In this document: in pieces, positions 35,501 to 46,692 of the stretch
Numbering within the stretch: the first letter of the stretch is position 1
How the letters are laid out: the number at the start of each line of letters is the position of its first letter
Assembly (NCBI GenBank): GCA_022266195.1
Contig: WHVY01000008.1
Location: forward strand, 3,657,501-3,721,500
Reading direction: 5' to 3'
Length of the DNA stretch: 64,000 bases
Source of the DNA: Tetranychus cinnabarinus
Lineage: Eukaryota > Arthropoda > Arachnida > Trombidiformes > Tetranychidae
Made by a program: the position numbers and the translations under genes
Notes under the pieces: model-generated
What the model was told of the DNA's origin: nothing
What the model saw: the letters and a program-made list of their open reading frames with translations, nothing else
The model's database searches: none

Positions 35501-36335
35501 CCAATTTAATTTATGTTAATTAAAGGATTGTGTTTTGTTTCCTTCAATTCTCAGAATAAACTTTAATCATTTTAATTATTAAGCTTCATGATTATAGCTT
35601 TATTTTTTCCTTTGCTATTTCGCCTCTGTTTTGCTTTTCGTTATTTTGGCCCTTTGTCCAAGGATGAGAAGTGCAAAAATATCGCAGTGATTATTTGGTT
35701 AGTTACTGAGTGCCCTTACAAGTCTTTGGCCTTTTCTGAAGTCGGCAGATAGCAATCATAATATCAATGGTGTTTTGAGTAAACGATATACCGATAGTTA
35801 TCAAGAGTTATTGATAACTTATTGTGTTGAGGTTTTATCTTTGATGAGTTTCTTGATCAATAAACGCTGTTCCTCAAAACTTATATTTTCATCGAGATAA
35901 CATTAAATAACATCATTGATAAACTTCTCGTCTCTAGATAAAGGAGCACTGCTACAAAATCTGATCACATAATATGACTGAATATCGAAGAAAATATCTG
36001 AGTTAATTCATTTAATTATGTATATTCTAACACATCATAAGATTTAGGATACAGATTTATGTGTTAGAGTAACCATTTACCTTTATAAATAAAGTATCAA
36101 AGTAATACAATACTAATAATTTTTTTGCAGAATCTTGAATTATCTTAATGCTTCATTATATCATGTCCCATAATAAAATCTAATGATTGGTCAATGAATA
36201 ATGATTGTAGGTTATGCGGTTCTCGGAATACTGAGGCTCAAAGTTTTTAGCCCAATGACAAAATCAAAAGAACTGTTGATAAATCGAGCAAAGTATCCAA
36301 TCAATCATATTGACCAATAAGTTTTATCGGTAAAA
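32590..36335. other. Intergenic DNA
   Basis: No gene recognised. TAGAGATGGCAAG near 33769 resembles the hAT terminal sequence of the 19.3-kb MITE, but I found no partner end. Short frames at 34992 and 35220 have no family resemblance. Confidence 0.45.
35440..35670 (+). repeat. Segmental duplication F, copy 1
   Basis: Diverged match to 51615-51830: AAACTAAATGAAA, AACTTTAATCA, TTTAATTATT, GCTATTTCG and CCTCTGTTTT occur in the same order. Confidence 0.55.
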
Positions 36336-36339
36336 ATGA

Positions 36340-36640
36340 GTTTCAGCTCATTCTCTATCCTCGGAAAAACTTGTCCGTAAATGGAAGGGACTTCTTGTAC
36401 AGAAACAGAAAATTTTATTTTACAAAATAAGGGGCCTAAGTTAATAACATTTTTTGATTGGTCATTGAAAGTTACACCAGAAAAATGAGTTTCATAAAAA
36501 ATCTAGCTTCACAATGGCACAAAAGGTGTTTGAAGTTTCTACTTTATTCAAAACTACTGATAATACTAATCTTTTAATTTCTATACAAAATGGACTCAGT
36601 TTTAATGGCCGTCAAACCCACAAAGTCTCTACTCTTAACT
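36340..36640 (+). repeat. Dispersed repeat E, copy 3
   Basis: Homologous to 10130-10420 (same orientation) and 8790-9010 (inverted); shares AGAAAAATGAGTTTCA, AATCTTTTAATTTCTAT and TGGACTCA. Confidence 0.5.
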
Positions 36641-37116
36641 TTATCCCGAAGCTCGATTTGCTATTAATACGTTAACAATATGTATATTGATGTCGCACTA
36701 AATGTCACTAAATGTAAATTTACTTTCCTTTAATTTACTTATCTAGTGAATAACAGACCTGTATAGATACCGACGCGAAATTTCCGTGATAAGTTTATAA
36801 AGACTCACATTTTCATCGAGCATTGGCATCAGGCTAATTTTTTTTGTTTTTAGAAACACATACAGGATCTTTAAGAAAAGACCAAGATGAGCCATTTTAG
36901 TCACTAAGGGAACCTTACGATTTAAAGTTCGAGTTACGAAGAAAAATAAATGAGTCTTGATTAGACGCAATGGTTTTAAGAAGCTAACTCAGACGATTCT
37001 TCCTGACTTAAGTTTAATGGCGCCTTTCAGGCTAGTACTAGGCGATTATGCGAATTTCCGATTATCGATTATCGCCAATTTTTTACAATGAAAATCGATG
37101 ATCATCGATGATCTAA

Positions 37117-37337
37117 GGTATGACCGATAAAGTTTGTCACTAAATAAATTTCGCTTTGTATTTCGAACAATCGGTTTCGACAATAACAAATTTATCTTCA
37201 ATAATTTTTTGGTGATCACAAAATCAAAATGTAGCCTAGATGAATGTCTAACAAAAAACCTAGTAAAACAATGTTACCAAGCTTTTATCCGACAGTGTCT
37301 GAAAAACAGATTGGTGACAAACTTTATGGGTCATACC
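37117..37337 (+). mobile_element. Small TIR element with TAA target duplication (Harbinger/Tourist-like MITE)
   Basis: 221 bp with inverted ends of about 27 bp. The left end is GGTATGACCGATAAAGTTTG followed by TCAC; the right end, reverse-complemented, is GGTATGACCCATAAAGTTTG followed by TCAC. TAA trinucleotides flank both sides (37114-37116 and 37338-37340), matching the 3-bp TWA duplication of PIF/Harbinger elements. No coding capacity. Confidence 0.75.
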
Positions 37338-37686
37338 TAATGTTCAGTGAAAAAGTTGAAAATGAAAAGCAGCCAAAAACATAGAAAACACGCCAATATG
37401 AGCTTGAATAGCATGGTAAAAGGGGATTCAGGCGAATTAAAAAGATCGATGTTTGTATTGTAAAACACTCTTTACAATTTAAAGAAAACAAATTAAAAAG
37501 AAACAGCATCTTGAATAATCAAAAGTTTAATTGAACTAAAACCTAATTTTTGTCTTTACGAGACTAAAAGACAACAACTAGACTACAACTATTTAGCTAA
37601 CATTGTATTTTATACAATGTTTCATTATCTTCATCCTCATCATCATCACCTTCTTACAACCCATTAACTTATTTCAAGAGTTTTTT

Positions 37687-37714
37687 AGAGTTGGCAATGA
37701 TTGTTGCCAACTCT
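37687..37714. repeat. Perfect 11-bp inverted repeat
   Basis: AGAGTTGGCAA and its exact complement TTGCCAACTCT are separated by 6 bases. It could form a hairpin in DNA or RNA. It stands alone, without a U-run or neighbouring gene that would suggest a terminator. Confidence 0.5.
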
Positions 37715-38164
37715 GTTATTTTCAAAATTATTTGGTAATAAATGATCACTAAAGCGAGAAAATATCGATTTTATCGATAAAATCACCCAGCACTATTTCA
37801 TGCTGTGTAGAAGTTTTCCTTAGAATCCGTTCAATTTGGCCACAATTAATGCGCAAAAAATTCATAATTTGACTACCTACAGTAAACTGTCAGATAATGG
37901 GAATCATTAAAATAACTTGTTTTCACTGTTTGCTGGGTAGCGCATTTCATGATTTTCAATCTTCCTTGATTCGAATCGATCGAATCTTTCTTCCTTAGAT
38001 TCAATTTCACTGTGTTATTGTTAAATGTTATTTTAAAATGATTTTTAAGCTTTTTGATTATTATTTACGAAAGAAAATTCAAATAATTTGATTATTCAAG
38101 AAACCAATATAAAAATTTGGTTGAATTAAAATTGAATTTTTATTTCAATTGGGTGAGTGACACA

Positions 38165-38335
38165 GTGGCGACACTGTTCGCTGAGCGCAAACTACAAATG
38201 AGTATTTGATTACATTTTCATAATACAAGTTAAACAGGTTTTGAATAGTTCATTAAGAGAAGACAGACAGAAGAGAAGAAAGAGAAGAGGGAAAGAGAGG
38301 AGAGGAAGAGAAGAGAAACCAATAGGACCAAAGAG
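38165..38335 (-). mobile_element. Possible 3'-end relic of an R1/I-like LINE
   Basis: TGTTCGCTG, GCAAACTACAA and the following purine-rich GAAGAGAAG tract resemble the 3' untranslated part of the intact LINE at 42237-42330 in order and orientation. No coding sequence remains. Similarity is short, so a chance resemblance is possible. Confidence 0.35.
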
Positions 38336-39032
38336 AGGACTAGATCCCGGGGTTCCTTCAGTGATGCCGAACACCCCATCCATAGGCTGAGCTTCTTATT
38401 AATTAGGGATCGTTGATAAATTTAGTCCCACTATCAGACAGGTTACTGAATATTGTTTAGATCTTTATCATTTATCTAATGCTCTACAGTTTATGACGAA
38501 ATCAAAGTTCAGTCATTGATCGCTTTTGGCACAGTTATCGAACCATATTTTAAACTGATTTTTCCTTTGTATTTTTTGGTGCCCAATAAGACGAAGTACT
38601 TATTGGGATATGATATTTTAGGAGATATAATTATCTGTAGCTGTATATAAGGTCACTTTAAATTTTGACTAAAGCTGCCAAAACAAACAATGGCAATAGC
38701 CAGCAAGACTTAAACATATTTTTCAGTGACAGAAATGGTTGATGAACACCAACATCGGACAATATTTCGTTTTTTGGTTAACTTAATGACCAAGTGGCTG
38801 TCTCTCATCACGAAAGGCCTTCCTCCACAACAGGCTTGTGGTACTTACGTATGTTACAATCATTTGTTGGCACAGGAGACAGGTTTAGATCGCTCTAGTA
38901 TTAAAACATATTATATTATAGCGCATACAATTTAACACAATAACATGATTACATTTAATGGTCACCATTAAAATCAAGAAATCAATAAATTTAAGTGTTG
39001 ATTAGCTGATATTTAACAAATATTGTTTACTT

Positions 39033-39885
39033 GATTGCCGTTTTCCCATTGATTCACAATGAACAACAATAAACAGATTGTTCCACAGACTGGCAACCAA
39101 TTATAACAACAATTTAATGGGCAACAATTTTATTCATATTCATCAGATAATAGACTCTTTGTTAATGATTATCATTATGATTATCATTGTTATTATCATA
39201 ATAATTAATGGAACGATATTCAAGGCATTTGACGTCACACTTTGAATCATGTGATCCTGTTGTTGTCCAAGGTAATAACCATTGAATTGTGAGCAGTTGA
39301 AAGGCGCCGTCTTTAAGGAGTGGTAAAAGTTAAGCTTATTTACGCTGTTTAGGCCTTTCACTGTAAATCCCAATGAAAGGGACGACAATCGATAACATTT
39401 TACTCTCTTTTCTTGTGTTGAGCCCTCTATTGGTTCAAGCAACCTTCCTTCAGTCTCTTCGCTCTTCGCTCTTCTTTTCATCATTCCTCATTGGATATTC
39501 AACTTTAATAATCGCTTGTTAATAACATTTACATTGAGAGTCAAGATAATGATCAGTTTATTTGAAATTCAATTTAATCATCCAACACCTTTTCAACTTT
39601 TGTTTGCTTTTTTTGTGCAATAATTTCATGTTTACATCCAAATCAATTATTACTTATAATTGCGTGATTAATCTTGTTAAACTTTTTGATTCAATCGTAA
39701 TTTAATTCCGAAATGTTAAAAGAAAACAAGTTCGATATAAATCAATTTCTGAAGTTGAAATCATGCAGCGATTCTTCAATAATCTGACCAGTTTCATCTT
39801 CAATGAATAATCAATATTTTGCTTTTGAAATGGTTTTGATTTCTGCTTGAGTTTTTTAATTAATTTAATTGCCTATGACTGAAAC
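39033..39885 (+). repeat. Segmental duplication A, copy 2
   Basis: Near-identical to 7692-8575 over about 850 bp, including the CRE-type palindrome TGACGTCA (39230-39237) and the minus-strand open frame (39143-39484). The homology stops sharply near 39885 after GCCTATGACTGAA. Confidence 0.8.
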
Positions 39886-39899
39886 GAGCGCTAGAAACC

Positions 39900-40190
39900 T
39901 AATTTGGTTTTAAGATGATGAGAAAAAGATTAGTTTTGAAGTCTTTCTGTTCGTTAATGAAGCTAATGATCGTAAATATTTACGAATCAATTGAACTTGA
40001 TTTGATTTTGGATCACTGCAGAACTTAAGTTAAGATTAGTTAGCAAGTGCAAAACTAATGAGCGAAAGGGATTAATAAGAATCGAGCGAACCATTGAGAC
40101 CATAGGAAAGTATTCAACTTTAAAGGCTTCGAATTTTGCGGTTTGTTCGTTGTTCAGCAATGCTTTTGGGATTGAACAAAATGTTTGAAA
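39900..40190 (+). repeat. Diverged repeat D, copy 3
   Basis: Matches 10740-10980 (TCTTTCTGTTCGTTAAT, CATTGAGACCATAGGAAAG, GGCTTCGAATTTTGCG). The order repeat D, gene tail, promoter module, Polycomb gene is the same as in the 10-14 kb block. Confidence 0.6.
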
Positions 40191-41270
40191 CAAAAGGTGT
40201 ATCTGCATTTTTTCATCTTCAATTATCTCAACCTCAACATCAACACCAATAAGTTGTTTAATTGACAGCAACGGTGAAACTGGATGACAAGTATTTCGAT
40301 ATTAAAAAGACTTGATTGTAACCTTTTTTGATTAAAACATTATTAGCTTACAATTATCTTCTTATTATCTTCAAGCTTCAGTTAAATAGCATTAGATTGA
40401 AGATTGAAGAAAGATACTCAATAAGTTACAGTCTTTTAATCGATCTGAAAAAGCAGTAAAAGTGTGAAAACATCTTTTTAATGACAAGATTTCCTTGCAC
40501 TTGACAAGCGACTTTGAACAAGATCTTGTGCTTCGTATTATTGATCATTAACCTGCGTAACTGATCTCGCCCATATGAACCTCCGTCTATCTTATTTTTT
40601 ACAAAATCAATCTGAAAATATTATCTAAAAATAGAAGACAATCAACTTTGATAGACCTTTCGCTCTGAGTTTTCGGACGGATACAAAACAGTGCCACTTC
40701 TGCTTGAATTTAAAACTTAGATCCACCAAATTCCAGTCAATTCTGAACTGAACTTATAATATTCATATGGTAACATATCAAATAGCAAAATATAATTGAG
40801 AGCCTAATGAACAAACAAATGATCATTAACTAAATTAATTAATGATAGTGTGATAGTAGTGTAAAGGCTCTGATTGCCGTAAAAAAGCCGCACTTATCAA
40901 AGATTCGCCACAAACTGGATTCACTTTAAAATCAATGCCTGTTGACCTTCGTAATCCTCGAAATATGAACAAATCAGGAGTCCCTTCAAGTTCATTCCAA
41001 TCCCATCATCACTTTGCAAATCCATCTTCAGTTCTAGTTACAATTATTACTAATACTACTGGAAGCTCAGAAAAATCATCTGGAGCATATCATGAGTCGA
41101 CATTTCCTCACATTAATTATTTAAAGTATTCAAAGCTTTTGAAGCTCACAGTGAAGCTTTGATGCGACATCTTCAAGCAAATAATGCTTCATTTGTAATC
41201 TCAACCTTAATGTGAATGGTAGAGCAATTAATAATATTCAAGGTGAACATTTAAAAGGTTTTTCATAAGG
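40190..41270 (+). pseudogene. Decayed last-exon fragment of a Polycomb paralogue
   Basis: 40195-40300 retains a degraded piece of exon 6 (TCAACATCAACACCAATAAG, then a broken counterpart of NNQQQKVKQSG). After unrelated DNA, 40810-41270 carries MISNHDQLTN-like remnants, LIAD with a frameshift, SPQTGFTLK and MPVDLRNPRNMNKSG. Missing residues, frameshifts near 41150-41165 and early stops follow. A 75-codon frame (40935-41162) is what remains open. It occupies the position that the FLYWCH chimera has in the other block, but here no FLYWCH sequence is present. Confidence 0.8.
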
Positions 41271-41384
41271 AATGTTGTCTTTTTATTTTTTGTGAAAACA
41301 TTTTTTCGATTAACCGAATCAAGCCTTTCAATTCCATGTGTCAATCATTTTATATTATTAGCTTTTATTAGTTTTTAACTCAAA

Positions 41385-42203
41385 AATCGCGAATGCGCAA
41401 TTTAATTTGAAATAGGTTAACATTGAATGAACAAAAAAGAAAGATTTATATTTTCCTCTTTCGAATTGTCTGTCTACTTTAACTTGACACGAACTTGAGT
41501 TGCTAAGCAACGAGATCCTGTCCGCTCTCCGTTAACCTCCATCTTTACTGAAAATGAAAATGGCCTAAAAAAGGTTGAGACTGCTCACTCCAATGAAATA
41601 GGATAAAATTGGATGTTGAAGAAAGAAAGATTTAGATATTTCTCTTTCGCATTCTCTGTCTATTTTTCTCAACACGAACCTTGGTTGCTAAGTAACAACA
41701 TTTACTTCCCTTCCATCATCATTATAATCTTGTGTATAAATGCGTGTGTTGAAGCTGACATTTTATCTTCTTTCTTTTTCTTCTATCTTCTTCTTCTCTT
41801 CTCTCTTCTTCTCTCTCTTTCATTTACTCTCTCACAGTAACAATGACTTGTTACACCCCAAATACATTTCACGAAAAAAACCTTTTCTTTCCTCTTCTTC
41901 TCTATCTTTCATTGATCTCTTCTCTTCTCTTTTTTTCTCTCTTTTCCTTTTTCTCTTCATTTTCTTCTCTTCCAACTGTAAACAATTTCCCTCGCTTCTA
42001 ACGCCATCTTTTGTTGTAACATTTCCTCAACGCCATTTTGATTGTTTTCTTATCATTTGATTGATGTTTTATTTCATTTAACCAATTGTTTTACCTTCAC
42101 GAAGTTATTCGGATTGACTCTTGTCACAATTTATGTCTTTAATTGCATATTTAATTACCTATCCTCACTAGATTCTGCTTAATCACAATTCACTTTATAT
42201 TTG
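41385..42203 (+). promoter_or_regulatory. Duplicated upstream module of paralogue 3, cut off by a LINE
   Basis: Copy of 13500-14540. X-boxes are GTTGCTAAGCAAC (41499-41511) and a one-base variant GTTGCTAAGTAAC (41684-41696). TATAAATGCGTGTG follows (TATAAA 41735-41740), then YY1/PHO-like CGCCATCTT (42002-42010) and CGCCATTTTG (42031-42040). The ~250-bp purine-rich segment present at 14060-14240 is absent. The LINE insertion at 42214 places this module about 4.6 kb from the ATG at 46803. Confidence 0.6.
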
Positions 42204-42213
42204 TTCATTGTTT
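42204..42213 (+). repeat. Target site duplication of the LINE, left copy
   Basis: TTCATTGTTT, identical to 46693-46702. Joining the two flanks through one copy gives a sequence collinear with the uninterrupted region near 14560-14580 of paralogue 1. Confidence 0.75.
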
Positions 42214-42477
42214 ATTGATTGTTTAGAAAGGTTGGGTTGTTTGTTCGCTGCAAGTGCAAACTACAAGAGTGTATCATGATGAGTCTCATTTACTTTTGGT
42301 ACATTATTAGGTTCAGGATAATAGTAGAAGAGGGGAGAAGAGTAATTGCTTTTCGAGGTACAAAATGAATAAAGGTTAGTTCCCTGTTTTAGAGCAGTAG
42401 TTTAATTGTTTGGAAATGGGAGAAGAGGGTAATTAGGAATGGGCGAAGAGGATAAGTAGGAATGAGAATTGAGGCTA

Positions 42478-45400
42478 TCAGTCCGGAGTAATTCTGGAGC
42501 TTGAGCTTTGAACATTCCTTAAGTGATAATACATTTTGTTGATTAATTCGATAGTTTGCGGATGATCAGTTTTCCTTATTAGCCAGGATTGATCTCCACA
42601 TGAGCGAAAGACTGTGGAGAGATGAAATTTCCAATGCTGAAAAAGCGAGCAAGATTGAATAACATGTAAAGGAACAGCTGAACCTTGACCACAACTGCAG
42701 ATGACCTTATGATCAAAGAGATGGTCATAATTTCCTAACAAGAATTTATGTCTCCAGCTTACTGAGTCAACTTTCTTGAAAGGATCATTCGGCCAGAAGT
42801 ACGCTATTCTTGATTTTATATAAGTTTTCTTGAAGAATTTATTAGTCATGAAGTTATGAATAATGACCTTAGTCATAGGCTTGACACCAAACCAGGTTTT
42901 AGTTGAGGAGATCGGTGGTCCAAGATCTGAGTCATAGTTGATCATGTCACGATAAAAGGAGGGCATTTCTCCAGTTTCAAATAAGATTTTCATTCCTTTC
43001 TGAATTGACACTTCTAAGACTCTCGAGAGGAAACATCCATTGTTGGTGATGAACCCAGTCAGTTCACGATTGCGACTGAAAGTGGTATGATGAATTTTTC
43101 TGAACAGATAGCTGAAAGCTTGTTCATATCTTTTACATAACGCATTGTTTGATAGTACTTCGTTGATGATAAGAGGAGCTAAGGTGATATAATGCGAGTT
43201 GTTGAAGGCATTTAATATCATGATTCTGGTTTCAGGTGGCATTAATTTTATGATCTTAACCTTTTCTAGTAGATAACTTGTTTTTTGTTGAATCTCTTCG
43301 AGAGTTTTATCGTGAGCAATCAGTGATTTGCCTAGACGAACCTGAAAGCCTAAGAGCTTCGTACAATCAACTTGTTTGATAGAAGAAGTTCCTATCGAGA
43401 TGGAGGCTGATAAGACCTTGGATTTGGCGGGAAGAACGTCCAGATGTGTTTCATTGATTATACTTTTCATGAGATTGAATCTATTCTCAAAGGTTTCAGT
43501 AACTCTAACACCTTTAAGAGAGACATTGACAATATCGTCCGCATAAGCGACGGTGAGTGAGGGATTGGGTTTGGTATGAGGTTTATGTGCTTTATATTTG
43601 CCCCAGATGTCAGCTCCAATGACTTGAAGTTTGTTGAGCGTTGCTTGAAATGCATAGGCGTATAAGATGGGTCCTAGACCCGATCCCTCTGGAACTCCTT
43701 GAGTGATGAGTTTGTACTTGAGTGATGAATCGTGAATTATTCCAACTTTACGATCTGTTAAGAAGGAGATGATCAGGTAGATCAATGAAAGAGGACAGTT
43801 GAGACTGGTAAGAGAGTTGATGATGCTGCTGTGAGTGACTTTAGCAAACGCCGATTCGATGTCAGTGATGAGAAGTTGCCAGTGTGATGCATGTTTCTTT
43901 GGACTACATAAGAGGTCTTTGATTTTCAGGAGACAGTCAACCGCAGATTTTCCTGGTTGATAGGCAAACTGATTTTCAAAGAAGTTTCGTGGAGTTATTT
44001 CTCTTAACTTATTGAGGATAATATTTTCCAAGATTCGTGAGAAAAAGGTTTGGATCTGAATGAGTCTGGCTCTGATTCCGTCAGACTTCGGAATTATTGT
44101 AGCTCTGGCCAATTTCCAGGCAGTAGGAAAAAGACCTAGTTCAAGTAATTTTGAGTATAATATGAATATGTTATTAAAGTTGGTGCTGAGAAGAGAGCTG
44201 AGAATAGTATGATTGATTGCGTCAAATCCATGAGCGGCTGAGCTGTTCAGTTGTTGGATTGCAAGGTTGAACTCTTGTTCAGTGAGAGATAGATGCAAGA
44301 CTGGAGTTAGTTGTGTTGGTTTGAAGATTTTTGTGATATCTTGAAGTGATATTTCACTGTCGAAGGATTCGATTGTCTTTAATTTATTTACATCAAATTC
44401 AGTAGTAGTAGGAACTTGTTCATTGAAAACTCGTTTAAGTTTCCTCCAGATGTTTGGATCATCATGACGATAGTAAGACTCATGGGTTTCTTTGTCACTT
44501 TCACGAAGCTGCTTTTTGACTTCATTTATAATTATTTTCCTGTCAGAGGAGTTATCTTTTTTCTGGTTTCTTATTAGCTTGTTGAGAATGGAGGAAATTT
44601 TAGGTCTATGAGGTTTTGACGGGAGTAAAGGTTTTGTCTCCATTGAGGTTGCTTTAGCTTCAGCAACCGCTGAGGTTAATAAAGTGACTCTATTGTCAAG
44701 ATCTTCTTTTGATGAGACGGTGGACCATTGATCATGTTGAAACAAAGCATTCAAGCTTACTGTGAACTTTTCCTTATTCAATATCTGAATTTGACTTTTG
44801 TCGTTGTGGCAGCTGTCGATGTCGCTGTGATCTTTGAGGTCAGCATCGAAGAGAAGACATTTATGATCATGTTTTCTGCTAATAAACTTTGTTTTGTAGT
44901 CAAATGCATGTATTTTGTCGTTGACAAACACAACGTCTATCCAGGTTTGACCCATGTGATTACTGAAGGTGAAGTTTTCAGAGTCTGGGGTAAAAGGGTA
45001 TTTCATATTTACTGACGCTAAGGAGTCTATCAGCATTCTCGTGATACCAGGATAGCAACGAGTTGGATTAAGTGACCAAATGCTGTGTTCACAGTTCACA
45101 TCCCCAGCCAAAAAACCAGGTAAGTGTTTGATAGAGGTTAGAACCTGTGTTACTGATTGAATTATCCTTTTATCTTCAGCAAATTGAGGAGGAGTAGGAA
45201 GATAGATTGAGGCTGCAAATAGTCTGGATTCATTCACTGTGAATGTTATGATTGTAAAGTGATCTGTTTGTTTGATGAGTTTTGGTTTTGTATTTTTACT
45301 GACAACTATTGCAGTGTAGCCTTTTGAAAAGACTGAGAGTGAGTTTGAGGTAATACTGATGTTGTTGAGTACAGTCTGATGATATTCCTGAAGGGTAAAG

Positions 45401-45489
45401 ACTGAATTATTTTCTACTTTTGTTTGATTGAAAAGATGGGCTGTTTTAGTTTGAGATTTTTGACAGTTTAAGTTAGCTACTTTAAGCAT
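42478..45489 (-). CDS. LINE ORF2: endonuclease-reverse transcriptase
   Basis: About 1003 aa, drives target-primed reverse transcription. The open frame extends upstream to 45633, but the ATG at 45489 starts exactly where the endonuclease homology begins (MLKVANLNCQKS) and overlaps the ORF1 stop, so I prefer it. The N-terminal AP-endonuclease part shows LAGDVNCEHSIW, TWIDVVFVND and a KHDHKCLLF motif in the place of SDH. Reverse transcriptase motifs follow: QFAYQPGKSAVDCLL, LLITDIESAF, QGVPEGSGLGPILY and the catalytic VAYADDIV (YADD codons 43534-43545). Near the C-terminus CSCGQGSAVPLHVIQSC is a zinc-knuckle-like Cx1Cx8Hx4C, common in R1/Jockey-group ORF2. No frameshift seen. Confidence 0.92.
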   Translation of the reverse strand: MLKVANLNCQKSQTKTAHLFNQTKVENNSVFTLQEYHQTVLNNISITSNSLSVFSKGYTAIVVSKNTKPKLIKQTDHFTIITFTVNESRLFAASIYLPTPPQFAEDKRIIQSVTQVLTSIKHLPGFLAGDVNCEHSIWSLNPTRCYPGITRMLIDSLASVNMKYPFTPDSENFTFSNHMGQTWIDVVFVNDKIHAFDYKTKFISRKHDHKCLLFDADLKDHSDIDSCHNDKSQIQILNKEKFTVSLNALFQHDQWSTVSSKEDLDNRVTLLTSAVAEAKATSMETKPLLPSKPHRPKISSILNKLIRNQKKDNSSDRKIIINEVKKQLRESDKETHESYYRHDDPNIWRKLKRVFNEQVPTTTEFDVNKLKTIESFDSEISLQDITKIFKPTQLTPVLHLSLTEQEFNLAIQQLNSSAAHGFDAINHTILSSLLSTNFNNIFILYSKLLELGLFPTAWKLARATIIPKSDGIRARLIQIQTFFSRILENIILNKLREITPRNFFENQFAYQPGKSAVDCLLKIKDLLCSPKKHASHWQLLITDIESAFAKVTHSSIINSLTSLNCPLSLIYLIISFLTDRKVGIIHDSSLKYKLITQGVPEGSGLGPILYAYAFQATLNKLQVIGADIWGKYKAHKPHTKPNPSLTVAYADDIVNVSLKGVRVTETFENRFNLMKSIINETHLDVLPAKSKVLSASISIGTSSIKQVDCTKLLGFQVRLGKSLIAHDKTLEEIQQKTSYLLEKVKIIKLMPPETRIMILNAFNNSHYITLAPLIINEVLSNNALCKRYEQAFSYLFRKIHHTTFSRNRELTGFITNNGCFLSRVLEVSIQKGMKILFETGEMPSFYRDMINYDSDLGPPISSTKTWFGVKPMTKVIIHNFMTNKFFKKTYIKSRIAYFWPNDPFKKVDSVSWRHKFLLGNYDHLFDHKVICSCGQGSAVPLHVIQSCSLFQHWKFHLSTVFRSCGDQSWLIRKTDHPQTIELINKMYYHLRNVQSSSSRITPD

Positions 45490-46609
45490 TAAACTGAGTG
45501 TTTTTACGTTCTTTATTGAATAGCTTAGATAGCATTGGACAGTCTTTTGCAAAGGTTGAGTGATTACTAGGTTTGTTGGCTTTCTGACAGATTTTACATG
45601 CATCATTATTCTGGGGAGAGTAAGCGGGTTCACTGCATTTACTCTTCTTGTGACCTGGCGCCCAGCAATTAGTGCAAACTGATATCATATAGTGGACGTT
45701 AAATTTAACCGCTTCTCCACTAAAATATATCAGTTTCTGATTTGCTATTTTCCTGAAGGTTTCAGGAGATAGTCTGTAAATCATTCTAGTTAGGGCTATT
45801 CCTTTTCTTGAAACTAGATCTTTTTTGGAAATGATTTTAATACTATCTTCATTACTTAAATTGTTCCTAACTCTAAAGTCTTCCTCTTCCTCAATTGCTT
45901 CAGATCTAACGACAACTCGAATCATAGGGTCTTTCTTTCTTTCTACTTCCATTTTTGCCTTGTTACCAAGAGCCGAGTGAACAATTGATGCTTTAGACAG
46001 AAAGTCTTCTTGGGGAGAAACGATCTTCACCGACTTACCAGCTTTAACGATATCTTGCACTTGTAAGTGCTTGTCATGAACAATTATCTTGGCGACTTCT
46101 TCAACCACTGAATCCATGGATTGATTTTCCGCTGGCTTAAGGTATACAATATGCTTTTTCGACTTCTTTTTGATGATGTCGGCGTAGGACAGTTTACTCG
46201 GAGGAGTAGGAGCTGAAGCTGGTGGAGCTGTAACTTTAGATTTAACTTCACAGATTTCATTATGTATTTTCTTCAGTGATTGATTGATATTCTCATTGTT
46301 GATTTCCTTGTTGGTGGCTTCTTTGACCGACCTGGCGAAGACAGATTTGATAGCCGAGAAGTTCTTTTCATATTTTTTCCGATCGACAACTTTCATATAA
46401 GACGCTAGCTCATCAAAAATTAGGTTGAATGAGTTGATCACAAATGTTGAGTCTACAAGCACGTTGTTTTCAAGAGAAGGCAACATGGCTTCATTGATGA
46501 GACCAGGTGTAAACAAACTATCGAGCTTTAAAGCCCTTTTTTCAGAATCAATGACCTCAAGAGTCATATCGTTGGGTGCAGCTCGAGCAGTCGAGTTCAC
46601 TTGAAACAC
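45482..46609 (-). CDS. LINE ORF1: Gag-like nucleic-acid-binding protein
   Basis: 375 aa. The N-terminal half is predicted helical/charged. A Pro/Ala linker (TAPPASAPTPPSK region) leads to a middle domain beginning HIVYLKPAENQSMDSV, resembling the RRM-like domain of LINE ORF1 proteins. The C-terminal zinc knuckles are CTNCWAPGHKKSKC (perfect Cx2Cx4Hx4C) and a second, irregular CKICQKANKPSNH...C. These proteins package the element RNA. The stop codon overlaps the ORF2 start. Confidence 0.85.
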   Translation of the reverse strand: MFQVNSTARAAPNDMTLEVIDSEKRALKLDSLFTPGLINEAMLPSLENNVLVDSTFVINSFNLIFDELASYMKVVDRKKYEKNFSAIKSVFARSVKEATNKEINNENINQSLKKIHNEICEVKSKVTAPPASAPTPPSKLSYADIIKKKSKKHIVYLKPAENQSMDSVVEEVAKIIVHDKHLQVQDIVKAGKSVKIVSPQEDFLSKASIVHSALGNKAKMEVERKKDPMIRVVVRSEAIEEEEDFRVRNNLSNEDSIKIISKKDLVSRKGIALTRMIYRLSPETFRKIANQKLIYFSGEAVKFNVHYMISVCTNCWAPGHKKSKCSEPAYSPQNNDACKICQKANKPSNHSTFAKDCPMLSKLFNKERKNTQFNA

Positions 46610-46692
46610 AATTAAAGATGATTAATTGAAATTCTAATTGTAATTAGATGATTTAAATCACAGGTAAAATTAACGTTCATTCATCAACAAAA

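Larger units (their letters stand above)
42214..46692 (-). mobile_element. Two-ORF non-LTR retrotransposon, R1/I/Jockey-like, apparently intact
   Basis: About 4.5 kb on the minus strand, bounded by a 10-bp direct repeat. ORF1 (45482-46609) is a zinc-knuckle RNA-binding protein; ORF2 (42478-45489) has an AP-like endonuclease and reverse transcriptase; they overlap by 8 bases (ATGCTTAA). The 5' untranslated part is only about 80 bp. The 3' part is about 260 bp and ends without a long poly(A), in a short AAACAATCAAT-type tail next to the target duplication. No RNase H domain was recognised. Unbroken ORFs and an identical target duplication imply recent insertion. Confidence 0.85.

Noticed and set aside
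38726..38935. 69-codon plus-strand frame MTEMVDEHQHRT...
   Set aside because: Preceded by a TTTTTCAG that could be a splice acceptor, but no family resemblance, donor or partner exon was found.
45490..45633. Upstream extension of LINE ORF2 to an earlier Met
   Set aside because: The extra 48 codons overlap the zinc-knuckle end of ORF1 and have no endonuclease homology; the ATG overlapping the ORF1 stop is the usual arrangement.
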